A DNA stretch of 64,000 nucleotides. Source: Collinsella sp. (GTDB lineage Bacteria > Actinomycetota > Coriobacteriia > Coriobacteriales > Coriobacteriaceae). The stretch lies in assembly GCA_019419505.1 (NCBI GenBank), contig DXZS01000020.1, positions 62,001-126,000 of the forward strand, given 5' to 3'. The position numbers and the translations under genes were made by a program. Below are positions 52,012 to 60,328 of this stretch, one piece after another. The notes below the pieces were generated by a model. It did not search any database and had not been told where the DNA came from. It worked only from the letters and a program-made list of their open reading frames with translations. Each line of letters begins with the position of its first letter. Positions within the stretch are counted from its first letter, which is position 1.

Positions 52012-53178
52012 TTAAGCGGTGAAGGGGTGAATCGTCACGCCCTTAACCACGCGGTTGACCGTGCCGGTGGGGCTCGGCGTATCGGGCGTGTTGCCCACGC
52101 GCACGGAGTTGAGCAGGCTGATAGCCTGAGCAAACATCACGAACGGCAGAGCAAGGTAACCCTCGGGGAGCGCCTCATAGCCCTTAAAGGTGAAGGACTC
52201 ACCCTCGTAGACAGTAGCGCCATCCTGCTGAACGGCAACGGTGTGCTGAGCGATCTTGTCGCCACCGATCTCGTTGAGGATGTCGATGTCGTACTGACGG
52301 GTGTAGGCGTCGTTGTTCACGAATACGAAGACGAGCGTCTTATCGTCGACGAAGGACTTGGGTCCGTGACGATAGCCCATGGAGGTGTCGTAGGAAGTGG
52401 CAACCAGGCCATGAGCAAGCTCGAGGATCTTGAGCTGGCTCTCCTGAGCAAGGCCGCCAAAGGAGCCGGAGCCAAGGTAGGTCACGCGGTTGAAGTCGCC
52501 AGCGAGGTAGTCGGCAACCTCGGACTCGCGAGCGATGACCTCCTCGCCCATCTTGGCGATGGTCTCGACCCACTCGGCCTTCTGCTCGTCGGAAGCCTCG
52601 TCAAAGATGAGGGTAGAGAGCAGGGTCATGCAGGTGTAGGAACCGGTCATGGCGAAGCCCTTGTCGTTGGCGCGCGGGATGAGCAGCGTCAGCGCATTGG
52701 GGTCATCAGCGGACTCGACGGCGAGCTTACCCTCGGGAGCGCAGGTGATGTTGAGGAACTTGACGTTGTGGACGAGCTCCTTGGCAACGGCAACGGCGGC
52801 AAGGCTCTCGGGGCTGTTGCCAGAGCGGGCAAAGGAAACCACGAGCGTGGGATCCTCGGCGCGCAGGAAGTCGCGCGGTGCGCTCACGATGTCGGTCGTG
52901 GCGATGGGCTTAAAGTCGTAGAGATCAGTGTTGCCAGCGTGACGCAGATACGGGGCGCAGGTATCACCAACGTAGTCGGACGTACCGGCACCGGTGAAGA
53001 CAACGGACAGACGGCCTTCGCCCATAGCGCGAGCCTCGGCCAGGAAGGCCTCGATGGCCTCCTTGTTCTCGCGATAGATGTTGAGCGTATCACGCCAAAG
53101 CTCGGGCTGCTGAGCAATCTCGGCCGTGGTGATCTGGGCGCCGAGCTCGGTGAGCTCCTCGACACTCTTCTCGAACAT
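52012..53178 (-). CDS. agaS: Galactosamine-6-phosphate deaminase/isomerase (SIS domains)
   Basis: Converts galactosamine-6-phosphate to tagatose-6-phosphate and ammonia. Two SIS domains: the first with VVFTGAGTSDYVGD and SFARSGNSPES (about 58-125), the second with TYLGSGSFGGLAQES and DTSMGYRHGPKSFVDD (about 222-310). 388 residues, normal for AgaS. GAGAGGTATTAGAA precedes the ATG. A GntR-type operator lies 58 bp upstream. Confidence 0.92.
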   Translation of the reverse strand: MFEKSVEELTELGAQITTAEIAQQPELWRDTLNIYRENKEAIEAFLAEARAMGEGRLSVVFTGAGTSDYVGDTCAPYLRHAGNTDLYDFKPIATTDIVSAPRDFLRAEDPTLVVSFARSGNSPESLAAVAVAKELVHNVKFLNITCAPEGKLAVESADDPNALTLLIPRANDKGFAMTGSYTCMTLLSTLIFDEASDEQKAEWVETIAKMGEEVIARESEVADYLAGDFNRVTYLGSGSFGGLAQESQLKILELAHGLVATSYDTSMGYRHGPKSFVDDKTLVFVFVNNDAYTRQYDIDILNEIGGDKIAQHTVAVQQDGATVYEGESFTFKGYEALPEGYLALPFVMFAQAISLLNSVRVGNTPDTPSPTGTVNRVVKGVTIHPFTA

Positions 53179-53235
53179 TTCTAATACCTCTCTCTAGAAG
53201 TAATCCTCTGACGTGCAATTATACACTTCGGTTGG

Positions 53236-53257
53236 TTATCTGGTAGTAACCAGTTAA
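53236..53257. promoter_or_regulatory. GntR-type operator before agaS
   Basis: The dyad CTGGTAGTAACCAG is extended to TTA-N-CTGGT-AGTA-ACCAG-N-TAA. The same core occurs before the PTS operon (57533-57546). Confidence 0.75.
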
Positions 53258-53292
53258 ATACAAACAATCATCATATGGAAACGATGCCAACA

Positions 53293-54024
53293 CTAGTCGC
53301 TACGCTGGTGGTAAACCTTGTATTTAAACTGATCGGCACGAGCAACCGAGAGCGTATACTCCACAACCTCGTTTGACTCGTTATACGTAGTCCTAACCAA
53401 ATCGAGCACAGGCGAGCCCTCGACAATTTCCAAAAGGTGGGCATCGGTGGGACGGGCTATGCTCGCATAGAACTCCTCTTCGGCCACGCGTATCTTTTGC
53501 TGAAAGTCTTGCTCAATCACATCGTAAAGCGGCTTACGCTCCAGCAGCGGTCGCTTTAGGGATAGAAATTGACGAACCGGTAGATAGCTGCGTTCGACCA
53601 TCATGGGCATGTTGTCGGCAGAACGAAGGCGCTTGAGCTTAAAAATGCGATCACCGATACGCAATCCCATATGCTCGGCCAGATTCTTATCGGCCTCCAT
53701 CTCGCAAAACTCGAGAATCGTGGTCTCAGGGACACGACCCATCGCGCGCATCTGCTCGGTAAAGCTGTAGGACTGCATAAGATTGGTTGCTTTTGCCGAA
53801 CGGTCGGTCACAAAGGTACCGCGACCGTGCTGCCGAACCACCAGTCCTAAACGCTCCAGTTCCTGCAAAGCCAGGCGCACCGTGGTGCGCGAGAGACCAT
53901 AGCGCTCCGAAAGTTCGCGCTCGGAAGGAATCATGTCACCGGCGCGATATTCATGGTCGATCTTTTCGGTCAGAATATCGACCAGCTGATCGTACAGCGG
54001 TTGCTTACGCGCTCCGATCGCCAT
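53293..54024 (-). CDS. GntR/HutC-family regulator (AgaR/NagR-like)
   Basis: A GntR winged HTH (residues about 10-75: IPSERELSERYGLSRTTVRL then RGTFVTD) and a UTRA ligand-binding domain (about 95-235, PMMVERSYLP and VEYTLSVARADQFKY). 243 residues. GGGAGGATAGG precedes the ATG. Related proteins respond to phosphorylated amino sugars. The shared CTGGTAGTAACCA sites before agaS and the PTS operon are its likely targets. Confidence 0.9.
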   Translation of the reverse strand: MAIGARKQPLYDQLVDILTEKIDHEYRAGDMIPSERELSERYGLSRTTVRLALQELERLGLVVRQHGRGTFVTDRSAKATNLMQSYSFTEQMRAMGRVPETTILEFCEMEADKNLAEHMGLRIGDRIFKLKRLRSADNMPMMVERSYLPVRQFLSLKRPLLERKPLYDVIEQDFQQKIRVAEEEFYASIARPTDAHLLEIVEGSPVLDLVRTTYNESNEVVEYTLSVARADQFKYKVYHQRSD

Positions 54025-54109
54025 CCTATCCTCCCTTTTGCTCGAATTCGGCTAACTACCTAGGGTGTTTAGCATTATCTGTCTGCCACACCCGAATCAT
54101 CAAGAAAAC

Positions 54110-54143
54110 AAAAGCCGCGCGCTCTTTCGAGCACGCGGCTTTT
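54110..54143. terminator. PTS operon terminator
   Basis: AAAAGCCGCG / CGCGGCTTTT with an inner CTC/GAG pair, between convergent-ended EIID and the start of the GntR gene. Confidence 0.8.
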
Positions 54144-54209
54144 AACATACACATGGCTTAAGGGGTCGGGGTGTGAGCCGCGTAGGGACACACCCCTCAA
54201 GCTAGAGCC

Positions 54210-55292
54210 TTACCAGATGCTCGGCCAGAGACCAAGCGGGCCAGCGCCCAGGATGCCAAGGACGAAGAGCAGGAGAATGCCCTTGGTCGGGGTCCAGCTG
54301 TGCTTAGCGAACATGTAGTAAAGCAGCAGCGTAAGCATAAGCGGGACGAGCTTCGGGACGATGGTGTTGAGGGTGTCGGCAACAGAGAAGTTGACCGGAT
54401 CCTCGGTAACGGTAGCGTAGGTCACGGACTCCATGCCGTTGCCCAGATCGGCGACGCCGCACTTGACCTCGTTGCCGTCGGCATCGGTGGCGGTGAGGGC
54501 GTTGCCGTCCTCATCGGTCATGGCGATGGTACCGGCCTCAGCGGTCTCGGTATCGATGCCCTCCATACCGGTGAAGTTCTCGGCCTCCTTCTCGGAGACG
54601 ATCACGGTAGTAGGGGCAAGGCCACGGGTGGTGCCGTTGGGGATCTGGAGGTTGATCTGGGTGCCACCCATGGTGACGACCAGGCAACCGACGACGAAGA
54701 CGCCCATGATGGAAGCGGCACGCGTGAAGGCCTGCATATTGGCGGTCAGAGCGTCAATAGCGCTGGTGCCAAGCTTGTAGGACCAGTTCATGAGCCAGAA
54801 GCGCAGAGCGAACTGGACGGCGTTGAAGATCACCAGGAAGATGATCGGCGCAGCGGCGTTGCCGTTGATGGCCATGTTGGAGGTGATGCCGGCCGTGATA
54901 GGCACGAGCGTCAGCCAGAACAGGGCGTCACCGATACCACCGAGCGGGCCCATTGCGGCGACGCGGACGGCGCGGATCGTGGGGATGTCAACCTTGTTCT
55001 GCTCGAGCGAAAGCACGATGCCCATAACAAAGGTGACGAGGAACGGGTGGGTGTTGAAGAACTCCAGGTTGTGGCTCATGGAAGCCGCGAGGTCGTTCTT
55101 GTTGGTGTGGATCTTCTCCAGACCGGGGATGATGGAGTAGAGCCAGCCAGCGGCCTGCATACGCTCGTAGTTGAACGAGGCCTGCAGGAAGCAGGAGCGC
55201 CAAGCCATCTTGTTGAGGGTCTTCTGGTCAAGCTGCGGAGCAGGAGTGAGATCCTCGTAGTGCTCCGGGATCACATACTCATTAGATGCCAT
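54210..55292 (-). CDS. PTS mannose-family EIID (GalNAc type)
   Basis: A membrane subunit of the transporter. It has the EIID start (LNKMAWRSCFLQASFNYERM), MGPLGGIGDALFW and about five helices. The 360 residues exceed the usual 270-300: between the helices near 210 and 310 lies an acidic soluble insertion of roughly 90 residues (VSEKEAENFTGMEGIDTETA and following). The ATG overlaps the EIIC stop region by 11 bases and has GGAGGTGA eight bases upstream. Last gene of the operon. Confidence 0.9.
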   Translation of the reverse strand: MASNEYVIPEHYEDLTPAPQLDQKTLNKMAWRSCFLQASFNYERMQAAGWLYSIIPGLEKIHTNKNDLAASMSHNLEFFNTHPFLVTFVMGIVLSLEQNKVDIPTIRAVRVAAMGPLGGIGDALFWLTLVPITAGITSNMAINGNAAAPIIFLVIFNAVQFALRFWLMNWSYKLGTSAIDALTANMQAFTRAASIMGVFVVGCLVVTMGGTQINLQIPNGTTRGLAPTTVIVSEKEAENFTGMEGIDTETAEAGTIAMTDEDGNALTATDADGNEVKCGVADLGNGMESVTYATVTEDPVNFSVADTLNTIVPKLVPLMLTLLLYYMFAKHSWTPTKGILLLFVLGILGAGPLGLWPSIW

Positions 55293-56082
55293 CTTCGAAG
55301 TCACCTCCGTCAGAAACAGCTGCACCCTTCAGCTCGGTCTGCTGCTGGAAGTCCCAGAAAGCGATGCCGAAGCCGATGAGAGCGAGGATGAGCAGAGCAG
55401 GGGTTGCCAGCGAATCGTTGGCAACGGTGATGAGCGCGAGGCCGAAGCCCATGAGGAAGAAGCCCCACATATCGCGGTTCATCATAACCTTGAGCAGGAC
55501 GGCGAAGCCGACGAAGCGCATCATGCCGCCTGCAGCGGACAGACCGGTCTGCAGCCACGTCGGGATGGCAGAAGCGATGGTCTGACCGATGGTAGCGCCA
55601 GCGATGAAGAACAGGGTGACGACGACAGCGAAGATCAGGCCGAGCAGAGCCATGGCGAAGTAGTTCAGGCGCTCGATGCCCTTGGTGTCCGCGTTGTGAG
55701 CCATGTTATCGGCCGTGGACATAAGCGGGGACATAAGCGTGAAGACCAGGGTAACGCCAAGCTGGCCAAGCAGAGCGAACGGAATGGCGAGGCCGACTGC
55801 CGCGTTGGGCTCGAGGCCCGTGGCGATAGCGAGAATGGCTGCCATGATGCCGCCGATGACGGCGTTAGGCGGCTGAGCGCCTCCGATCGGCATGTTGCCG
55901 ATCGTCATGAGCTGATAGGTACCACCCACGAGAAGACCGGTGTTGAGGTCGCCAAGGATAAGACCGATGACGGCGCCGGTGACGATGGGCTGATAGAGAG
56001 ACTCGAGGAAGTCAAACTGGTCGATTGCCGCGATGAACGTGACAACGAAGACCAGAGCGATCTGGATGATCGAGTATTCCAT
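55282..56082 (-). CDS. PTS mannose-family EIIC
   Basis: Integral membrane sugar channel, 266 residues with about six to seven helices. Family motifs: GAVIGLILGDLNTGLLVGGT, IGGAQPPNAVIGG and DTKGIERLNYFAM. GGAGGAGCAAG precedes the ATG. Overlap with EIID and gene order EIIA-YajC-EIIB-EIIC-EIID mark one operon. Confidence 0.93.
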   Translation of the reverse strand: MEYSIIQIALVFVVTFIAAIDQFDFLESLYQPIVTGAVIGLILGDLNTGLLVGGTYQLMTIGNMPIGGAQPPNAVIGGIMAAILAIATGLEPNAAVGLAIPFALLGQLGVTLVFTLMSPLMSTADNMAHNADTKGIERLNYFAMALLGLIFAVVVTLFFIAGATIGQTIASAIPTWLQTGLSAAGGMMRFVGFAVLLKVMMNRDMWGFFLMGFGLALITVANDSLATPALLILALIGFGIAFWDFQQQTELKGAAVSDGGDFEDGI

Positions 56083-56172
56083 CTTGCTCCTCCTTTCAAA
56101 ATGTATGTACGCACTTTGGATATCACGTACAGAACGTCAGGGTTTCACTCCTGACAACGTGGATCACGAGGA

Positions 56173-56655
56173 TTACGAGAAGAGCTTGCTCGTGTCCTCA
56201 ACAGGCGTGCTCGGAACGCGCCTGATCTCCAACTCCACCCCCAATTCCTGCAGCTCTTTAAACGCAGCGACATCCTCGTCGTTAACTGCGACGGAGGTGG
56301 CGACTTGGCGCTTTCCTTCCGACATGTGCATGTTGCCGATGTTTACCTTCTTTATAGGCACACCGCCCTTGACGAGCGTAAGCACGTCTTCCGGTGTTTC
56401 GGCCACGATGAAGATCTTCTGGCGCGGGCTCGCCTTGCCAATGACGTCGATGGTCTTCTGCAGGGAGAAGAAACGCGTAGCGACGCCGGCGGGAGCGGCC
56501 ATCTTCATGAGGTTCTGGCGCATGGTGTTGGACGCCACGTCGTCGTTGGCGACGAGGATGAGGTTGGAGCCCAGAGTGGAGTTCCACTGGGTGGCAACCT
56601 GACCATGAACCAGTCGGTTATCGATGCGGGTAAGAAGAATGTTGGGTTCTGCCAT
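56173..56655 (-). CDS. PTS mannose-family EIIB
   Basis: Transfers phosphate from EIIA to the sugar; phosphorylated His17 in RIDNRLVHGQVATQW. VKGGVPIKKVNIGNMHMSEG is also typical. 160 residues. AAAGGAAGCTG stands 12 bases before the ATG. It is the intact counterpart of the His-less orphan at 30220-30702. Confidence 0.93.
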   Translation of the reverse strand: MAEPNILLTRIDNRLVHGQVATQWNSTLGSNLILVANDDVASNTMRQNLMKMAAPAGVATRFFSLQKTIDVIGKASPRQKIFIVAETPEDVLTLVKGGVPIKKVNIGNMHMSEGKRQVATSVAVNDEDVAAFKELQELGVELEIRRVPSTPVEDTSKLFS

Positions 56656-56691
56656 GTTGATCAGCTTCCTTTCGATATTTGCTGACGACAG

Positions 56692-56973
56692 TTACTTGAT
56701 CTCCTGAATCGCGTAACGCGAAACATCTACGACGGCTCCGGATCGGACTTTGATCTGGACCTTCTCGCCTTCGAAGCCTTTGACGGTTCCGTAGATACCG
56801 CCGGCGAAAAGAACCTCCTGACCCGGCTTGAGCTCGGTGTGCAGCTCCTTGAAGTACTTCTGCTTCTTCTTCATGTTGATTTGCGACCAGATGGTGTAAA
56901 TCAAGCCCATGATGACAAGCAGGCCTAAAAGGGCGACCGAGGAGCTCAGGACGTTGGCTCCGAAATCGGCCAT
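56692..56973 (-). CDS. YajC-like protein within the PTS operon
   Basis: 93 residues: one N-terminal membrane helix (about 10-28), then a basic stretch (MKKKQKYFKEL) and the YajC-type domain (LKPGQEVLFAGGIYGTVKGF). YajC is a Sec accessory, but YajC-like genes also occur inside streptococcal hyaluronan/GalNAc PTS operons. Its ATG shares a base with the EIIA stop. A role in transporter assembly or regulation is possible; it is unlikely to be the general Sec subunit. Confidence 0.85.
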   Translation of the reverse strand: MADFGANVLSSSVALLGLLVIMGLIYTIWSQINMKKKQKYFKELHTELKPGQEVLFAGGIYGTVKGFEGEKVQIKVRSGAVVDVSRYAIQEIK

Positions 56974-57416
56974 TAAATGCCGTCCTCGTCGCCGAAGATA
57001 TCCTCTTCCTCGGAGCCGGCAACGGATGCGACCGTCTGGGCGGTGACGCCCGTCTGGCCAACGGTCACGGCCTGCTCGCCAAGCTCGGCGAGCGTGGCAT
57101 TGCCGCGGAGGAACAGAAGCTCAATAACCATGGGAAGGTTGGTGCCAGTCAGAACCTCGACGTTGTCGACATCCTGGGCAATCATCATCGACTGGTTGAA
57201 CGGGGTGCCGCCAAGCAGGTCGGTAAAGACAAGCACGCCATCGCACTCCTCGCGCATGGCGGTAATAGCGGCGCGGAGATCCTCACCGTAGGATGCGGCC
57301 TGGTCGCCCTCAAAAGGAACGACGGTAAAAGCAGGCTGGTCGCCGGCAACCATAGCGATAGCGCTTGCAAGACCGGGTGCGAACTGTCCATGACCGGTAA
57401 GAATAAAGCCAACCAT
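56973..57416 (-). CDS. PTS mannose-family EIIA
   Basis: First gene of the PTS operon; accepts phosphate from HPr at His9 (ILTGHGQFA). FTDLLGGTPFNQSMMIA and LTGTNLPMVIELL are family motifs. 147 residues with an acidic C-terminus. AAGGGAAATTTGA precedes the ATG. Operator-like dyads lie about 100 bp upstream. Confidence 0.93.
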   Translation of the reverse strand: MVGFILTGHGQFAPGLASAIAMVAGDQPAFTVVPFEGDQAASYGEDLRAAITAMREECDGVLVFTDLLGGTPFNQSMMIAQDVDNVEVLTGTNLPMVIELLFLRGNATLAELGEQAVTVGQTGVTAQTVASVAGSEEEDIFGDEDGI

Positions 57417-57516
57417 TCAAATTTCCCTTCCGAAGGTGTGTACGATCTGAGTCCGATGATTTTCGGAAGCCAGCGGGCGCTCGCCCTTAAAGCTTCTTAG
57501 AAAGCGTTCTTTGAAG

Positions 57517-57546
57517 ACCAGTGGTTTCTAAACTGGTAGTAACCAC
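57517..57546. promoter_or_regulatory. GntR-type operators before the PTS operon
   Basis: ACCAGT...ACTGGT (57517-57537) overlaps CTGGTAGTAACCAC (57533-57546), matching the site before agaS. Confidence 0.7.
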
Positions 57547-58117
57547 GTGACGTGTTGTTGTCACTATATCACCCCAGAAGAGGTCGCTTTCGTTGATTCA
57601 TACGGTAAAACGTTTTTGCACCGCTCACGGTGATAAATCGACCGTTTACCGGTCGTTAACACTTCTACCTGCGGTTTGAAACCGTTTCGAAATGCTTTGG
57701 CAAAAAATCTGATCTTTTCCTGTGTCTAAACAACGTAGGGCGGCTAATAATAGCGTGTAGAAAAATTGCAGGTCATTGTGAAGATATGTGAATTGGTCTT
57801 TTTGACTTAATACCAGTTAGAACCAGTTTTGAGATTATCGGTGAACGGTAGTTTTCGACCGTTCACCGGTTACTTGCAATCGTTTGCAGCTGTTTTCCCA
57901 TATGAATTAGGGGAACCCGATGGAGCGCTTGCGCGATCACAGGAAATGTTGGCATTTGTCCTTATCCCCCACGCGCCAAACTCCGGCATCCAAAATGAGC
58001 TAATAGCTCACGCTAATCGTTTTCAATCATTACATACTCAGTATCCGTAATTATTTATCGTTTGTCATTAATTCTGATAAGATACAAGTATCATCCAAAA
58101 CGCCGATTGGAGGGGTT
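57547..58117. other. 571-bp regulatory/intergenic region
   Basis: No credible gene. It contains TCGACCGTTTACCGGT (about 57638), TTCTACCTGCGGTTTGAAACCG (about 57663), direct ACCAGTT half-sites (57812-57827) and a perfect 11-bp hairpin CGGTGAACGGT / ACCGTTCACCG (57839-57868). The CTACCTGCGG core is shared with the inverted-repeat elements at 22.3 and 30.1 kb. Confidence 0.5.
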
Positions 58118-58756
58118 ATGGTCCATCGAAACGCATCTATATCGAATGAAACCATCAGCCGCGAACAGACGGTAGCCAAACTGAGGAAGCTCGCTCGCAT
58201 CTGCAAATGGGCCACGATCTGCATTACCACCGCGCTCGCTCTGGGGCTCCTCGCAGTCATTGCGATTGACCTTCTACTCATATTGCCTGGCCTCTCCCAA
58301 GGCTCGTGTCTCCAATCCGTAGAACTTCAAGCCGGCGAAGGGCCGTGCCTTGCTATCGTCGGTACCGATGCGCAGGCCCCACTTATGCTCGTCGCACACG
58401 ATGGTCACACTGCCATAGGGAGCCTCTTGATGACATGCCTCGCGCTTACCATCGCGATAAGCGTGCGCAGGCTTTTCCTCAACATTGAAAAGGAAGGCAG
58501 GCCCTTTGACCTTGAATGTAACCAGACACTTCGTCGAGTAGGACATTTATTCCTTATCGGCGGCGTTGCCGTGAGGCTTCTTGGCGCCGTAATCACGGGA
58601 ATGATACTCTCAGGATTTGGCGGCAGCTTTACGGATGCGTTCGTCGGCCAGTTATTCGAGCCCTCCATGCTCTTTGCAGGCCTGATTATTTGCCTGATTG
58701 CCAGCATCTTCCGCTACGGGTATATCCTGCAAAAGCAAGATGACGAGTTGCTCTAG
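58118..58756 (+). CDS. DUF2975-family membrane protein
   Basis: 212 residues with four membrane helices (about 30-52, 108-125, 142-162 and 187-205) and an extracytoplasmic loop after the first. The pattern IEKEGRPFDLECNQTLRRVG before the third helix is typical of DUF2975. GGAGGGGTT precedes the ATG. The next gene, a small HTH regulator, starts nine bases after its stop; such pairs are common in Firmicutes and Actinobacteria. Function unknown. Confidence 0.85.
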   Translation: MVHRNASISNETISREQTVAKLRKLARICKWATICITTALALGLLAVIAIDLLLILPGLSQGSCLQSVELQAGEGPCLAIVGTDAQAPLMLVAHDGHTAIGSLLMTCLALTIAISVRRLFLNIEKEGRPFDLECNQTLRRVGHLFLIGGVAVRLLGAVITGMILSGFGGSFTDAFVGQLFEPSMLFAGLIICLIASIFRYGYILQKQDDELL

Positions 58757-58765
58757 GGGAAATCC

Positions 58766-59005
58766 ATGATTATTCTGCGGCTTGACCGCATGCTCGCCGA
58801 ACGCAAGATCTCATCCAAAGAGCTTGCGGAACGCGTGGGCATCTCCCAGGTCAATATGTCACGCATTAAGACGGGCAAGGTTTCTGCCATACGTTTTTCA
58901 ACTCTTGACGCGATATGCCGGGCACTCGACTGCCAACCAGGCGATGTACTGGAATATATATCCGACGATGAAGCCGATAGCCTTTTTGGGCTTAAAGATG
59001 AATAG
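58766..59005 (+). CDS. YozG-like XRE/Cro-family HTH regulator
   Basis: 79 residues: MIILRLDRMLAERKISSKEL, HTH GISQVNMSRIKTGKVSAI, then STLDAICRALDCQPGDVLEY, all typical of the YozG group. AGGGGAAATCC precedes the ATG. Partner of the DUF2975 protein. Confidence 0.9.
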   Translation: MIILRLDRMLAERKISSKELAERVGISQVNMSRIKTGKVSAIRFSTLDAICRALDCQPGDVLEYISDDEADSLFGLKDE

Positions 59006-59042
59006 TCATAATTAAGCCGTCAATCACGCCCTCAACGCAAAA

Positions 59043-59075
59043 AGCCCGCCAGAACGACTTCCGTACTGGCGGGCT
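59043..59075. terminator. Terminator between convergent genes
   Basis: Perfect 10-bp stem AGCCCGCCAG / CTGGCGGGCT with A/T flanks. Confidence 0.85.
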
Positions 59076-59119
59076 ATTTGCTGTCTATCGGCTAGATGCT
59101 CGATGAGCCGTGCAACTCT

Positions 59120-60202
59120 TTACGCAAACAGGCCGTAGATGCTGATGTTGGCCTTGGCGTAGAGGCCGTTAGCATACTCGGTCCACTTGGAGCTGGCGCT
59201 CGAAGCCTGCGAGGAATACTGCTGGTAGGCGGTGTAATAGGCGGTCATGGCCTGCTTATAGGTGGCGCTGTCGGCCGTAAAGGCATCATCGGCAAAGGCC
59301 TTGGCATAGGTGCTGTCGGCATCCTTCCAGGCGCCCTTCTCGCTATCCCACTCGTCGCCGGCAAGGTTGATGATGTAGTCGGCGTAGTCCTTGCTCGCGG
59401 TCTCCTCGTTGCCGTCAGCAGGCTCGGTCGGGGCGGTCGGCATGCTTGCGGAGCTGTCGCCGACCTTCTTCTTGTAGAGCTTCTGCAACGTCGCGGACTG
59501 GCGGACGATCTGCTTGGCCTGGTCCTTGGACACGCCATACTGCGTGGCCATGGTCTTGTAGTCCGAAGTGCCGATGGAATCCTCGGCGTACTGCTTCATT
59601 TCCTTGGAAGAGACGGTAATGCCCTCGTCCTCGGCAGCATCCAGCAGGATCTTGTTGCGCACGTAGGACAGGATGACGTCGGCAGAGGGAGCGGTGTAGT
59701 TGCCATCGCTATCCTTGACGGTGTCGAGGCTGTACTGGCTCTCAATGGCCTCGCGCGCGGTGATGTCGCTCTTCTTGCCGTTGTAGCTGTAGCTTGCCAC
59801 GGTCGAATCGAGCTGGTCCTCGGTGAGGGTCGCCGAGCCGACACCCTTGCCGCCAAAACCACCGTTGCCGATAAAGAAGCCGACCACAGCAGCGATCACG
59901 ACTGCAACCACGAAGGCGGCAATCATCGTCTTCTTGTGCCTGGATGCGCGGTCGTCTTCATCGGAGTTGTCCTCGTCCTGCTCCTCGGGCATGAGGTTCT
60001 CGTCAGCGGCATCCGCGGCAATCTGAGCCTCCAGGCGGGCGTCCTCCTCCTCGGCCGTCGTACCGGCAGCAATGTGCTCGGCAGACGTACCGGCGACCAA
60101 GTCGATCTTCTCGTCCTCGTCACCGTCGGGGCCTTCGCCGCGCTCGATGATCTGGATGCCGTCGATCTCGTCCTTCTCGTCCTTCTTTTGAATCAGACCC
60201 AT
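59120..60202 (-). CDS. Membrane-anchored SurA/PrsA-like chaperone
   Basis: 360 residues. An acidic cytoplasmic N-terminus (about 1-85) is followed by one membrane helix (about 92-113), a glycine-rich spacer and an extracytoplasmic SurA_N-type helical domain (about 120-275: SATLTEDQLDSTVASYSYNG, REAIESQYSLDTVKD, ILSYVRNKILLDAAEDEGIT). A Ser/Ala/Tyr-rich helical tail ends the protein. No parvulin catalytic domain is evident, so chaperone rather than isomerase activity is more likely. AAGGAGTAACTGAT precedes the ATG. Confidence 0.7.
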   Translation of the reverse strand: MGLIQKKDEKDEIDGIQIIERGEGPDGDEDEKIDLVAGTSAEHIAAGTTAEEEDARLEAQIAADAADENLMPEEQDEDNSDEDDRASRHKKTMIAAFVVAVVIAAVVGFFIGNGGFGGKGVGSATLTEDQLDSTVASYSYNGKKSDITAREAIESQYSLDTVKDSDGNYTAPSADVILSYVRNKILLDAAEDEGITVSSKEMKQYAEDSIGTSDYKTMATQYGVSKDQAKQIVRQSATLQKLYKKKVGDSSASMPTAPTEPADGNEETASKDYADYIINLAGDEWDSEKGAWKDADSTYAKAFADDAFTADSATYKQAMTAYYTAYQQYSSQASSASSKWTEYANGLYAKANISIYGLFA

Positions 60203-60240
60203 ATCAGTTACTCCTTGTTAGGAAACATAGTCCGCAATAG

Positions 60241-60269
60241 AATACGCCCGACAGAGCGCCGGGCGTATT
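60241..60269. terminator. Terminator after the isocitrate dehydrogenase gene
   Basis: AATACGCCCG / CGGGCGTATT perfect stem. Confidence 0.75.
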
Positions 60270-60328
60270 GATTCTCAGGTTATACGCAAACACTTAAGTA
60301 CTATTTAGGCGTTTGCAGTGTGCATGCC

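Noticed and set aside
57829..58050. 73-codon plus-strand frame in the regulatory region
   Set aside because: It covers a perfect hairpin and lacks a ribosome site and recognisable protein pattern.
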